Shown: positions 1 to 11,926, numbered from the stretch's first letter. The stretch: 64,000 nucleotides of DNA from Begonia masoniana (GCA_022432975.1 CM039505.1:50613897-50677896); one strand, 5' to 3'. Program-made: numbers and translations. Notes: generated from the sequence alone by a model not told the origin.

Positions 1-1973
1 CGTTTTACGAGAAACATAAATATTCGGATTATAGCATTACTATTCCGAAAATTCCCATAATTTCCTTAAAATTCCTATTACTCGTTAGGATTCTAATGAT
101 GCCCCCTTTTGTAAAAACGGACCTAGTTTGACGCATTTACGAAAATGCCAATTTAAATATATTAAATAATTAAATAAATAGGATTCCGTACCTTCGGGTA
201 TTACATTATGAATTGGAACTTCGATTTTAGGTTAGTTTATGTTAATTGGATGTTAAAAGGATAGATTAGTGAAGAAATTGATGGGATTTGATGAAAAATC
301 GAAAAAGTGGAATTTTCCGAAAAAGGGCAGTTTCGGGTTTTTGACAAATTGACCTAGCTCCGGTCGTTTGTTTTAAAATTCCTTTTGGCAGATTAAAATA
401 GGTTATTAGAGGAGTACGTGGCCACTGGAATCGTTCGATTCCGATAACCGACGCAAAAGTTACGCGCGTTCGAAGTTTTAGGTCGGTTTTTACCGAACCC
501 AAATTAGAGTCCGAAATTAATAGGTTTATAGTAATTAACGATATAAAGGACGTATTGAACGTTATTGGACGGAATTAGAGTGAATTGTGAGAAATGTTAA
601 AATTGGAGAATTTTCGGGTTTTTAGGAAAACTCGTTAATTGTGATTTTAAACTATCGAGCGTTAATCGTTGTTTAAATACTTTGATTAGTTAGGTGAAGA
701 TTTTAGGAAATTCATTAGTTAAGGTTTTTGTTAAATTTGGACATATTATTGTTTAAGCTCGTATTAACGACAAATTGATAACAATTGCGTAGGTGAACCA
801 CGCTCGTGGACGGAGCTAGCCTTGCAACGGACGTCAGGTAAGTTCTCGTGATCTTCTTTGGCCGATTGGCCTACACCGTACGTCGTGGTCTCGAGGAGTT
901 TTTGAGATGCCCTTAGTTAGTTTTGCTCGATTTGGGTAGCTAGGTCTTAGGAGTTTATAGTTTATGTTTTTACAGTTTTGATGGTACATGTTACTGCTTG
1001 TTTATTTTATGATAGAGAACTGTTCACGCATTCACTTGATTTTAAAGAAAAGCATGAAAATGAACTTCCGCACAGAGTTTTTAAAGATAACGTAAAGCAT
1101 AGCATGGCCGAAAGGCACAGAGGTCACGCGAGGTGGGGCTCAGGCACGGCTGTACGTGTTGTAAGCGTGCACCCCCGGCCTCTAGCTGGAAAGAGTAGTC
1201 CGCCCGCTGGATGAGCTCTCTCCGGTTAGAGGGATAGGATCTCGGTGGCAACCACAGAGCATTGCATAGAAAGATAAAATAAAGCATGGTTTATTAAATT
1301 CATAGCACAGCATGCATCGCATTTACGTAGAGCTTACTGAGATTTTATCTCATAGTGTATATGTATGGTGTAGGTGACATAGACTTCGAGGTACCAGGTG
1401 AGGACGATGTCCCTCCACCTGAGGCATAGTCCAGTTGACGGAGGATGGCTGCGGTGGTGTGCTGGCGCAGTCGATGCTTACCTGACCCGTGGGGAAGTAT
1501 GTATAGATGTTTTGAGGGTTTTGGGATGTTTTGAGCTAATAGTAAATTGTATAGAAATTATAGGATGTTTGGAATCTGGTTAGTGGATAGATTTACATTT
1601 AAATGATGGTTGTATAGAAATTATAGGATATTTGGAATCTGGAGAGTTGATAGGTTATATATTAATGTTTTAAACGTTTTGGAACTGCTTGGTATTTTCT
1701 TTGAAACAGGAGGAAATGTTAAACTTTTAAACGGAACCATGCAGTTCGTTTTCATGGAAATGTGTTTTGTTTAAATATGTCACTAGTTGTTTTGAGCGAG
1801 ATTATAGAGCTGTAGGAGTATTGGTTTAGATAATCGTTTTGTAATTGATTTAATTTATTTATTTAATTACTTTTAAATTGTTTTTATTAAATTGTTTTAC
1901 ACTTAAACGCTAAGTATAAAAGAAAAAGAAGAATTTCGTACGGGAAATTAGGAATAGTGTTTGGGGTGTGACA
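1..1973. mobile_element. Long LTR, 3' part (cut by window start)
   Basis: The block ends in GTGTGACA and is followed by AAATC (1974-1978), the expected right copy of a 5-bp target duplication. It matches the complete solo LTR at 52185-54612 along most of its length, for example around 1380-1500 and at the stretch 780-900. No protease, reverse transcriptase or integrase sequence is adjacent, so it is either a solo LTR or the end of an element lying mostly outside the window. The short open frames inside it are not coding. Orientation was not established, because both ends resemble LTR starts on opposite strands. Confidence 0.8.
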
Positions 1974-4190
1974 AAATCAATCCTTCATTAGGTGTTGATT
2001 GAGTTGGAATTAAGAAATTGAATTAATTGACTGCTAATTAGGGCTAGATTGTGGAAATAAAATTCCTAATTAGATTGATTTAGAGATAAATTTGGTATGT
2101 TACAATTTACCCTCATTAAAGAAAATTTCATCCTCGAAATTTGATATTTCTAGATATTCTCACATTATATCTTTTCACCTTGTATGTTTGGTTTGGGTTT
2201 TATACAATCTCGAATGATTTAGTTTATGAGCATATGCTAGTAATATGAGTTTAGCGATGTATTCTTTAGAACGTTGTAGCTTAGTGATAACTCTTAAATT
2301 AGAGTTATTTTATACTACTTTTAATTAATTTAAATTGTATAATTTGAGTAAATGTAAAAAAAAAATTGTTAGGAATTTACTACAATTGCTACATAATGCT
2401 GCACTATCAGTGCATTGATTAAATTTAATATATTTCATACATATTATGTATTAAAAGTAGATTTGTCTCATTAATTTAAATTTTATATTTTCTTATTTGA
2501 GTGAAAAGCTAATAGCGGGAAAAATCAAATTCACCAATCAAAGATTATAGAGAGAAAAAGCAAATAAAGTAAATTATGGTTACCCAAAAATAAAGGATTT
2601 GAATCGGCTGAGATTTGATGCAGAAATTAAAGAAGAATGGATGACTGAACAGAGATTGGGAGAAGTGGACGATAAAAGCAGAAGTGGACGACAAAAGAAA
2701 ATGGACGACAACAGTAAAAATGGACGACTACTAGGCCAATAGTGCAAATGGACGAATGAAAAAGCACGGTCAACTTTGGACGAAAACAGAAAGCGTGGAC
2801 GATTGGGAGAAGTGGCAGAAACTAAAAGACAAAGAGCACTAAAAGACAAAAAGCACTACAAGACAAAAACACACGTCAAATCGTGGATGACTAGAAAGCG
2901 TGGACAACAGCCGTGGACGACTGAAGGCATAATGGACGACAATTGCAGAATGGACGACAAACGTAAATGGACGATAAATGGATTCAGATGATAGAGAAGA
3001 GCAAATCAAGAAGATTTTGTCACAACAATAAATCGTTGATCAAGGGAACAAAACGGAGTAAGACAGGTATGAAGAGAAAGATAAGGCAAAAATCAAGGAA
3101 AATCAATCTGGAGAGAGAAAAAAGGAAAAAAAATCAAGGAAAAGCAAATTGGAGAGAGAAATGTGGATCACACGTAGAACAAAAGGAGGACTTCTTCTAA
3201 GAGAAAAGGGAATTCCGGTATTCTGGAAGAGAACTCTGAAACCGCAAAGAAGACTAACGACGATTCTTGATCTTTTTCTTCTTCTCTTTTATTTTTACTG
3301 TTTATGAACAAAATTATTTCTGAGTTTTATTTAGTTATGTCTAGTAGCTAACCTTTTCTTCTTGGTTAGGACGAGAGTATTCGTTACGGTTTTTGCTACG
3401 ATCTCGGTTTTGTTTATGCGATTGTTTATTGAACAATTATTTGTGATATTATTTGCTTAATTCAGATCATATCGATAGATAGGTTGATGATCCATGTTTA
3501 TATTATATCGAAAGATAAATATAAATTTTATGATGCACAAATAATTAATCGGATTAATTTGTTACAACGTAGTTAGCATTGATTCGATTGGCATTAAGAA
3601 TGAGGTTTATAGAAATTTCATGTTAGTTACATTCTTTCAAATTCGAGAGAAATTCTAATATGAAATTACCTAGGCAATTCGAAAGAATCCAAGAATTATT
3701 TCAACATTACTGTTCATAGACAATGCTGCAGAGCATTACCAGAGCATCAGTAGCAAAATTAACTTAACGAAGAAATCGCTTCTAACCAAGACTTCATTTT
3801 ATCGATTTTACCTAGTTTAACCTGATTTCTTTTATTGCACCGTAATTCAGAATTTATTTCTAAATATTTTCATCTATCATTTTTATATTTTTATAAGATC
3901 TTTATAGCAATTAATTCAATTGAGAATATCCTCGTGGGATCGATAATTTACTTACTTATTACTTCATTAGTGACACGTGCACTTACGTGAAAGTGTAAAA
4001 TCCACTAACACTTAGTAAATGTGTTGGTCGAGGATTTAACTAGGTTGGGGTGAGTTATGTTTAAGACTTACTACTTTTCTAGAAGATGCAAGATCAATAA
4101 ATTTAAAATGTAATTTACTTCTCATAATAGACTATTTAGTGTTTCATCATGGAATAAGTTTTGTAGAAGTTTTTTTTTTTTTTACTCCAA
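1974..4190 (+). other. Noncoding block with LTR-like end
   Basis: No coding frame is convincing here. The stretch near 3928-3993 (CTCGTGGGATCGATAA, then a motif ACACGTGCACTTACGTGAA) resembles the U5 end of plant Ty3/Gypsy LTRs, but no primer binding site or gag follows. Inside lies the TGGACGAC repeat cluster listed separately. The same block recurs at 49411-51626. Confidence 0.4.
2630..2990 (+). repeat. Degenerate TGGACGAC minisatellite
   Basis: The word TGGACGA(C/T) recurs more than a dozen times at irregular spacing of roughly 15-40 bases, mixed with AAAGACAAAAAGCAC units near 2822-2866. Open frames on both strands here are products of this composition. The second copy is at 50070-50420. 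Confidence 0.7.
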
Positions 4191-4199
4191 CTTAGTCTC

Positions 4200-6700
4200 A
4201 TTGGTTTCGCCATATCATTTCTATTTTTTCGAACTTGATTTATCAACTAAGTGTTTATTATTTTATTGATTTTATTTCGTGATATAAATGTAGGTACTAA
4301 TTTTAGAATGAATGTTTACTTAGCTTCTATGTGAATGGTATAGAAACTGAGTAACAAAACTTTGTTTGATTGCCATCAATTCCACTACTTCTGCCTTATG
4401 GATTTTTGTTTAATATTTTCTTTCTATTTGAAATATCTAAATACATGAAATGTATCTTATTTCATTCCTAATATCTTCTATTTTCTTTTAGTCAGCTATA
4501 TTATCAAGAATCTAATAATTCATCGATAAAATATATATTCTAAATTTCCTAGAGCAATGAGTTTCTAAATTGAATACTTAAATATGAATTTTATACTCAA
4601 AAGATCTTACAATCAAATTGATCAACTACATCCTCAATATATTTTCAAAATTTTGATTAATATCTTAGTTAAAGTCTAAATTTTATTTTAAACTACATAC
4701 TTAAATATAAATTTATACTTAAATGTCTTGACTTAATCTTAATAAACTATAACATTAAATTTAATAATTTCATCAAGTATGATATAGTCGTTATTGTCCT
4801 TCAAGTAATAACTTCTCTAAGCACACACTATAAATCTCGTAGTTAAGGTTATTGATTTCAATTTGATCAACTAAGATCTTAATGTTTAATAATTTATCAA
4901 TTATAATCTAATTTTTATATCCTTAAACAAAATCATTTTAAACTATACTATTTGAAGACATATTTCATATCTATGTTCCTCGACTTCATTTCAATAACTT
5001 AAAATTCTAAAATTTCTTAAGTCTTCAATCATAAATCCATATCTATGTCTTCTCAGAATAATGATTATTTTTTATCCTCAATTCGTTAGTTTTATAATGC
5101 TACACTAAAATGTAACTTCTATATATTTCTCTAGCAATGCTCATGTCATATTAATCTTCCAAATAAACTTTTGAACTTAAGATTCTCAACTTTTCTTTAA
5201 TTAATTAGAGTATTAAAGTTTTAAGTAAATTCTAACCTTTATGTTCTCACAAACTATGATTAATGTAAACTTGGGACTTTAAATATAAAAGTTTTACCTC
5301 ATGTCTTCGATTCTTCTTGATCAATTGTAATACGAATACTAATATTTTTTTTAATATAATCTTATTTATTTGCTCCCCAAAATAAATACTAGAATATAAA
5401 ATTTCAGACTTAATTATTTAACTTTTTTGTGATTAACTACAATCCTCAACTTATGATCATCTTATGTCCTCAATATTCCTTATTTCTCAACCTATGACCG
5501 TCATATATCCTCAAAATTATTTATTCATCAATCTATGATCATCTTATATCTTCAAAATTCTTTTCTCATATTTAAAGACCTCAATTTTTTTTTTGACTAA
5601 CTATATCCTAAAAAATTAGTAAATCTTTTACTACTTTCTCATCTCTATATTTCATCGAACAAATTTGTTATAAAATTTAAACTCTATAACTTTTCTCTAT
5701 TAGTTCTTTATCCTCAAAGTTTTGATCACAGTAACTTAAACTTTTCCATTAATTTTACCTTAATGTTTTAATTTTGGAATTTGAGCGGTTCAAAACTAGA
5801 CCTTAGTGTTAGTTCATTAATTTGTGAGTTCAAGTTTACTAAGTATCTCCTACTACTTAGTTAACCTATGCGATAAATAATAGTAGCTCTAAATTGTTTA
5901 TAATGTCATATTAGGTTATAAACCTCATTTCATCGTGTAACAAACTCTAATATCCTCTAATGTCATTCTTATGTATATATTTCTTTATATTAATATAGGT
6001 ACTAACATTTCTATTAATTTCAAATATCTAGGATAAGTCATTTTCTAGGTATTCTTAAAACTTATATTGAGATAACAGTTAAATCTTCTAACTTTATCTA
6101 ACTTTTAATCACAAGTAACCTAAATATCTAGTTTCCAAATTTAATAATTCCTCAATCTATAGTCCTTATATTTTCTCAATGTTTGCATTTCTTCAAAAAT
6201 GATTTTAAACTAAACATTCAACTATATATTATTATTATTTATCATAAGATCCTCAAAACTTGCACTACTCACAAGAAACTATATCCTCAACTGTGATTCA
6301 ATGTCAACTTTTCTCTAAACCATGATTTTTATTAATTATTGCATCACTTAATTTCTCTTCCATAATGATCCCTTTAATATGACATTCATTTCCTTAGATA
6401 ATGAACTACTTAAATTATTCAGCTCAAATAAAATCTATCCATAACTTCTTCAACTTTGAAATATTCCTATAGACTTAAAAAGCTAATATTATTACTAACT
6501 CCTCAAGTGATATATATATGTTTATACACATAACTACCAAAGTTAATTTTATTTTTAACTAGATCTAAAGTCTAAGCATTGTTGATCTCATTCTTATTAT
6601 TCATCATATCCTCAATTAATTCATGGTATCAAATTTTCTCTAATTGTTATGAAATCTTTAATTTAGGAATTTTATAAAAATTCTTCAATTAAAATTTGTG
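4200..6700. other. Very AT-rich noncoding stretch with CCTCAA words
   Basis: About 2.5 kb without a credible gene. Words such as ATCCTCAA, CTATGATCAT and TTTAAACTA recur in loose register, most densely at 5440-5600 and 6120-6310. This resembles a decayed tandem repeat rather than a gene. The partner block is 54618-56950. Confidence 0.6.
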
Positions 6701-6846
6701 AAAGGGTTGGTTGGCCTGAGCCGGAGGGGTTTGGTACTGGTCGTTGGTAAGTGAAATCTCAGCTTAAACCTCATAAATTCTCCGTCTTTTCCTTCTAATC
6801 CCGACTACGATCGATCTCCTTTCCTTCGGAAAATCCAAACGCCACG

Positions 6847-7584
6847 ATGCTCTTCATTTCTCGGCGATTATGGAGGAGATGACGAATTTTACTGGCTTAT
6901 CCCCGGCGGCTTTCTTCACCATTATTGTTCTGATGCTCTTCGTCTACCAAATTGTTTCTTCCATGTTCGTTTCCCCTCAGGAATTGAACAAGCCTCCCAC
7001 TGTTCCCGTCGCCTTCTAGGACAGACCTAGCTCCGGTTTCTTCAGTGGCCTTTCTAGTTCGCCCGATTCTGCTTCCGGAGCACCCCCGCAATAGCTTGGA
7101 AGATTGACTGAGCAATAATTGAAAACTTATGATGGCTCTGACCCTAGAAAACCTCTCCTCGTCGCCATTAGAGGCCAGATTTACGACGTCTCTTCATTCT
7201 CTGAATTTGGGTGGTAGTGGTTGGAAATTTATTTAATGATTTGTACTATTTAAGACATTTTTCTTGATTCAACAACATTTGCTTGAAATTTTGCGTGCAG
7301 AATGTTTTATGGACGCGCGGGGCCATATGCATTGTTTGCCTGGAGAGATGCTAGCAGAGCCTTGGCTCTCTTATCTTTTAAACCCCAAGATATCAACGGC
7401 AACATCGAAGGTTTGGGTGAGGACGAGCTCGAAATTCTACAGGATTGGGAGTTTAAATTCATGGAAAAATCTTGTTTCAGAAGAGACTTTGAATGGAAGT
7501 TCAGAAAGTGATCATACAGCTCAGTTGGATGTAAAGCAGGAGGGAGAAGGAAATTCAGAAACTCAATCGAATTCTAATTCGTGA
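6847..7584 (+). pseudogene. Membrane steroid-binding protein (MSBP/MAPR) pseudogene, copy A
   Basis: Two exons of a plant membrane-associated progesterone receptor family protein, which has an N-terminal membrane anchor and a cytochrome b5-like domain. Exon 1 encodes the anchor (TNFTGLSPAAFFTIIVL) and the start of the b5-like fold; exon 2 from 7301 begins MFYGRAGPYALFA and runs to LEILQDWEFKFMEK. Relative to copy B the first ATG region has lost a base, there are in-frame stops at 7017 (TAG) and further on (CAATAG, CAATAA), and the splice-donor region of exon 1 is deleted. Conserved FAG reads FAW. After FMEK all copies change frame, as if about 17 bases were missing. Not functional. Confidence 0.85.
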
Positions 7585-7762
7585 GTGAAAAAATAAAAAG
7601 AGACCAGAAAAATGGATAATGGGAGTGCAATTCCTTCTACTAATGTTAAATCCCATCCTACAGGTTTGGTTAGTTTCCCCCCTAATATATTCAGATCCAA
7701 ACTTTCAAAAACTGAGACCGATAGAACGAACTGTAAATCAAACCATCTTCTACGGTTTTAAA

Positions 7763-7920
7763 ACCCCACATCGGAAAGAGTATGATAGAGGAAGCAGGTT
7801 CTTCTCTTTAAAATAGCTGGTGATTGAACATAGCATTTGACAAATCTCTCGGCCTTTTAGCTTAGGTAAGTGTAGGAAGGCCCATTACAGTAGCTTTCCA
7901 CTGAGAGTCTTGGAGCGTCG
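7763..7920 (+). pseudogene. U2 snRNA pseudogene with plant snRNA promoter, copy A
   Basis: CTCTCGGCCTTTTAGCTTAG followed by AAGTGTAG (about 7846-7875) resembles the 5' end of plant U2 snRNA (TCTCGGCCTTTTGGCTAAG). Upstream lie an upstream sequence element-like ACCCCACATCGG (7763-7774) and TTTAAAATAG (7807-7816). Their gap of about 33 bases is the spacing known for RNA polymerase II plant snRNA genes. The RNA body decays after about 35 bases, so this is a pseudogene or a very diverged copy. It lies just downstream of MSBP, as in copy B. Confidence 0.6.
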
Positions 7921-7929
7921 CTTCTGTTT

Positions 7930-9090
7930 TCTTTGTTTCGGTTTTCCTCAATATTCTACTGTTGTTTACTTTTGATTCTGTGATTTACTATTTTACAGCA
8001 AGAATTTACTCACCCTGAACGTTTAGGGTTAAGCAGATTCCACGTGTGGATTTTTGTGTTTTGATATGTTAAGGAGTTTAGAAGGTGTTTGTTCATTGGC
8101 TTCTTTAAAAGAAAAGAGTAGAAACCTGAGTTAAAAACCTGAAATTTGTCAAGCTAATACTACTGTTTTACCTAGTTGAAATCACTTTTACAGTGTTTTA
8201 TTACCGTGCCTAAAGTTTAAGATTAAGTAACCAGTAATATAACTTGTCTGCTGTCTTTCATTTGGTTACTAAACTGTGTAATCATCTGTTTGTTATTAGC
8301 CAAGTCTGTTCTGTTTTACCTGCTTAGTAGCTGGTCTGCAGACTGCTTCGTGACTTGTATGTATTCTGTTCTGTTTTGGCTGCTGAGCAGTTGGTCTGCA
8401 ATTGCTTCGTGGGTGATATTTAACCTAGACTTTCATTTAATCTTCAGTATCTCTTAACTTGGTTGGTATTTACTGCTGGTATCTGCGATTACTCGTTACC
8501 ACTAGTCATAGCATCGAACTATCAAACCAGTGAGAAACAAAACAAAAAAACTGCTAAAATTTGTTTACTGAAAGCTATTGGCTGATTTTGCTCATGCATG
8601 CATAGCGCTTCGGTAAACCTTGCTGCAAACTTTTTCTATTTGGATTTGTTATTTTGCTGCTAAACTGTTTATGAGCTGTGTTCTATTTGCTGCTATTTTT
8701 CTTATTATTCTGTTATTAATCATCTTGGCAGCAATATGACACGATAGTTTAACGCCTTAAAACTTGCATGAAACTTGCTGTTATTTCAGAAGAGATTGAA
8801 TATTCTGTTTTATAGCAAGCCGAGAATAGCATGGATTAAATCTGGAAATTTATCAAGTTGTGCTACCCTTTTCTGCACCATTTTGTTTGCTAAATCTGTT
8901 TTCTAATGGATTGTTAGGGTGATCTAGCTGTGTTTTGTTTATTTTTTTACAGCATGTTATGGTAACATGAATTTACATCATTTATTGTTTTTGTTTGAGT
9001 GTTTTTCGTTTATGAATTTATTGTTTCTAAACCGATAGTATTTTCTGGTTTTTATTATTTCTGGCTTATCTTCGTAACAGTTCTCTCATC
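7930..9090 (+). other. Intron-like noncoding DNA between U2 and CDC48B exons
   Basis: T-rich sequence with repeated CTGTTCTGTTTT and GCTGCTAAAC words. No open frame is supported. It is shared with 58300-59420, with the inverted copy near 63100-64000, and in part (7925-8040) with 38700-38820. Confidence 0.6.
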
Positions 9091-9095
9091 TTCAG

Positions 9096-10043
9096 TTCTG
9101 AAGATGGAGTGGGTTGAGGAATCAGTTGTTGGAAACTTTGAGGCAATTAACGCTCTGAGACAACTAATTTTGTTCCCACTTAAATACTCAGCAAGAAGCC
9201 AAGCAACTTGTTCTCAAAGTAATTATTGCACTCTTCCTCTCTTCCTTTTCTCTATTTTGCATTGGTTCTGCCTTTTGTGTGAGTATCCTTACGTCCTGGA
9301 TTAATTTTTGCTTTATGTTATGCTTTCAGTGGCCACGAGGTCTGCTTTTATTCGGTCCCTATGGCACTAGAAAGGTATTGATCAAAGTGAGCTTGAATTG
9401 TTCATAGTTTTGTTATGACTTCTGTTTCTTCGCCTTTGATAAATAATCAAACTTGAAAAACGCCTCAAGTTGTTTGCATTAAACAAAACATTAACTGTAC
9501 TATGGTGCTCCTTGGTAGTACTTTTTGTTTGAGTTTCATTGTTAATGAAATCTCTTAGGAGGGGTTCCATTGTTACTGTGTGTTGACAATTTTGATGTTG
9601 TCTTGCTTTACGTCTTTAATTCTCAATTTCTACTATAAATTGTTGAATGCTGACTGTCACTGCTTTAACTTATTGCTACTAGAGAAGCTTAGTACACGCA
9701 GTTGTTAAAGAGTGTGGTGTTCATTTAATTCGCATCAGGTATTGTATTATTTTGTTTTATTTTTCGCTCTAAGCAAAATATTTGTTATAAATTTTACTCA
9801 TTTTGATAGGAGAGTTTTTAAGACATGACATATTCGTTCATACTATATTTAAGAAAGAAAGAAGGAAATGATGTTTGATTAAGATAAAATAAATTGTCCT
9901 CTCTGTACATTTGCAGTCCACACGCTGTTCTTTTAGCACACACGGGGGAAAGTTAGAAAATCTTGATGGATGCCTTTTCTGAGGTTGTTTCTCATACAGC
10001 ATTGAGCAAGCCTCTGTGAGTTTCTTGATAATCGGTTTCCTTC
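9096..10043 (+). pseudogene. CDC48B-like AAA ATPase pseudogene, exons a-d, copy A
   Basis: Four exons of the first AAA module of a plant CDC48B-type ATPase. Exon a 9096-9218 encodes the EALREL-like helix and FPLKYS; exon b 9330-9374 encodes WPRGLLLFGPYGTRK, where the Walker A GPPGTGK is damaged (GPYGTRK); exon c 9683-9738 encodes SLVHAVVKECG; exon d 9917-10043 begins SPHAVLLAHTGES, then has an in-frame TAG (TTAGAAA replacing a Trp or Glu codon) and runs into the N gap before Walker B. Splice sites are present around b and c. The damaged Walker A and the stop exclude a working ATPase. Confidence 0.8.
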
Positions 10044-10143
10044 NNNNNNNNNNNNNNNNNNNNNNNNNNNNNNNNNNNNNNNNNNNNNNNNNNNNNNNNN
10101 NNNNNNNNNNNNNNNNNNNNNNNNNNNNNNNNNNNNNNNNNNN
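10044..10143. other. Assembly gap of 100 N
   Basis: Exactly 100 N, a usual placeholder for a gap of unknown size. It truncates CDC48B copy A in exon d, so joins across it should not be trusted. Confidence 0.98.
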
Positions 10144-10426
10144 TTATTTATTTTGAATCGTCTGTATTTATTTTGGATGAACTCGAAATTAAGAATCTTT
10201 TGCATCGTTGAATTTTCGTTTGGAAAACTAGGGTTTTCGGTTTCTCTTTGTAGATTGTTTGTTCGTTCTTTCCGCATCCCGCTGTGTCATTTTTCAAGAT
10301 CTCGAGCTCTTCCAATCACTTTTCCATTGAATATCCAAATGACCAATCTTTAAATAGAAATAATTAGAGATTGTATTCAGGGTATCAACAGGCCCGAGTT
10401 GGATTATATACAAGAAACTGTATTTA
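10144..10426. other. Noncoding sequence after the gap
   Basis: No recognisable gene or repeat, apart from short AT-rich runs. The sequence joins at about 10427 to the segment shared with 28068 onward. Confidence 0.4.
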
Positions 10427-10528
10427 AAACAACACTACAAACTCAGCAATTTTTTTTTTTTTAATTAAGGATAAAATTATTCTAGGGCATCCTCCCATAC
10501 CCACATTAATCATTACCTTGGCAATCGC

Positions 10529-10612
10529 TTAACTTGGTTTACCCGCAGCAGGATTTCTACCAAATTGGATGATCATTGGCTTGCCTTTGAACATAAAGCC
10601 ATTCACTACATC
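10529..10612 (-). pseudogene. Isolated last exon of an RRM protein, probably U11/U12-65K
   Basis: On the minus strand an acceptor (TTTCAG) precedes 28 codons reading DVVNGFMFKGKPMIIQFGR followed by NPAAGKPS and a stop. The KGKPMIIQFGR pattern is the last beta strand of an RNA-recognition motif, and the tail resembles the C-terminus of the plant minor-spliceosome U11/U12-65K protein. No upstream exon is visible nearby, so it is an orphan exon in a duplicated segment. Family assignment is from memory; another RRM protein is possible. Confidence 0.55.
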
Positions 10613-10846
10613 CTGAAACCAAAAACACACCTCATCTCAGCGCATCATCACCCGCCAACTATTTTACAGTTCTGAATTTAGTTTCAACTTTCAAGTTTCT
10701 AGAGAAAGATAAGAAACGAAAAAGAGAGTGAAAGAAGGGCTCAGTCTATGGAGAGTAGATGAACTCATCATACTCAAAATAACCCAATTCATTTCCTCAA
10801 TTCTGTCTACTGTAATTTTTATATTTATCGAAAAAAATATAACTAT

Positions 10847-10900
10847 GATAACATTATGCGATCACGTATTGGCATTATCATAGTTATCGGAACATTATCA
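10847..10900. repeat. Small perfect inverted repeat
   Basis: Arms ATAACTATGATAA and TTATCATAGTTAT are 13-bp perfect complements around a loop of about 25 bases. It is conserved in the second copy near 28496-28545. It may be the end of a small MITE. Confidence 0.5.
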
Positions 10901-11419
10901 TAGTTTTCATAAAATGAATTGCATAGTTACAAAAAAATATTTCTTCTCTATTTTTCCTGTCCACTGACATTTATCACCGAGGTATAGTTGAAAACAAAAA
11001 ATAAATGATTAAGCACACACAGACATTACCTTACAAGTTATTTATTTAATTTTGGTAGTTCAAAAGGAAATTTAATGGCTCTACAAATATCTGATACAAT
11101 AATCTGTCAAACATGCATCAATTTATAAAGACACATAACAAGATAACGTATGATGAGTTTTTCATGGCCAATTGTAAACCATGAGAAACATACCAACGCG
11201 TGATGAGCAAGTTCAACAGTGGAAATGTCACAGAAGCCTGGCCCCTCGTGATGATTAAAAAAATTAAGCATGCAAAATGCACTATTTTGGTGTAAACTTC
11301 AAAAGTTTCAGAATATCATCGAATGTAAATATTTCATACAGTATCTCTATCCATAAAAATATAGGCTTGAATGGCCTCCCAGACAACCAGCGCTCCTTTC
11401 ATTCACCGCATACTGAAAC

Positions 11420-11691
11420 CTTGGTTTAGATGCAGTCACAGAAGGGGCGTTGACATTTTCCCGAAGATTGACATTTTCCCGAAGATTGAAACGTTGGTTT
11501 AGATGCCTGAAGTGCTGCTGAAGCTACTGAATCAATAATTGGTGAAATAGATCCAAGATGGATTTCCTGTTGTTTATTTTCTTGGTGTACGAGATTATAA
11601 ATATGCTGGGTTGAGGGAAACAGTTTCATTATAAGGATTTAGCTACGAATAGCCGAATAGCGAACATGAAGTCCATGAAGGAACTCCATGG
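11420..11691 (-). mobile_element. Copia gag relic, C-terminal part
   Basis: The minus-strand translation contains a Copia gag C-terminal region, for example SAIRSQILMKLFPSTQ and IYNLVHQENKQQEIH. It is contiguous with the gag N-terminal part at 14411-14958, interrupted by the element at 11692-14410; the uninterrupted arrangement is seen at 32360-32600. Near 11455-11490 a 21-base unit is duplicated. Confidence 0.75.
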
Positions 11692-11926
11692 TATTAGAAA
11701 TCAAACGATAACGAGAAAAAGAAAATAGAATACATAACAACAGATTTACGTGGAAAACCCTTTCGGGAAAAAACTACGGGCAGAGGAACAAATTCACTAA
11801 AAAGATCAGAGATACAACTGCAGGTTTTGCTGCTCTATCTTACAAGTATTTATAGAAAAACAAAACCTAATAACATTATGGGCCCAATCCGGCCCAACTA
11901 GAATTCGGGTCACCCAAATTCTAACA
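11692..11926 (-). repeat. LTR (3' LTR on minus strand) of element copy 1
   Basis: 235 bp; the minus-strand start TGTTAGAATTTGGGTGACCC and the end in ATTTCTAATA form a terminal inverted repeat. It contains TATAAATACTTGTAAG on the minus strand, a likely TATA box. It pairs with 14187-14410. Confidence 0.85.

Larger units (their letters stand above)
1974..10043 (+). repeat. Segmental duplication, copy A (partner of 49411-60400)
   Basis: From AAATCAATCCTTC at 1974 the sequence is nearly collinear with 49411 onward to the N gap. Removing the two insertions in copy B leaves about 8.1 kb on both sides. The segment carries, in order, a TGGACGAC minisatellite, LTR-like noncoding DNA, a long AT-rich stretch, an MSBP pseudogene, a U2 snRNA pseudogene and CDC48B exons. 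Copy A is the more decayed partner: it has extra stops and a lost splice donor in MSBP. Confidence 0.9.
10427..11691 (-). repeat. Segmental duplication E, copy 1 (partner 28068-29272)
   Basis: Near-identical to 28068-29272, including the terminal exon resembling U11/U12-65K, a small inverted repeat and a Copia gag fragment. It ends exactly at the CATGG target duplication of the LTR element, which is also present in the partner at the same site. Hence the duplication followed that insertion. Confidence 0.85.

Noticed and set aside
10044..10143. Open frame spanning the N run on the minus strand
   Set aside because: It is built from unknown bases in a scaffold gap.
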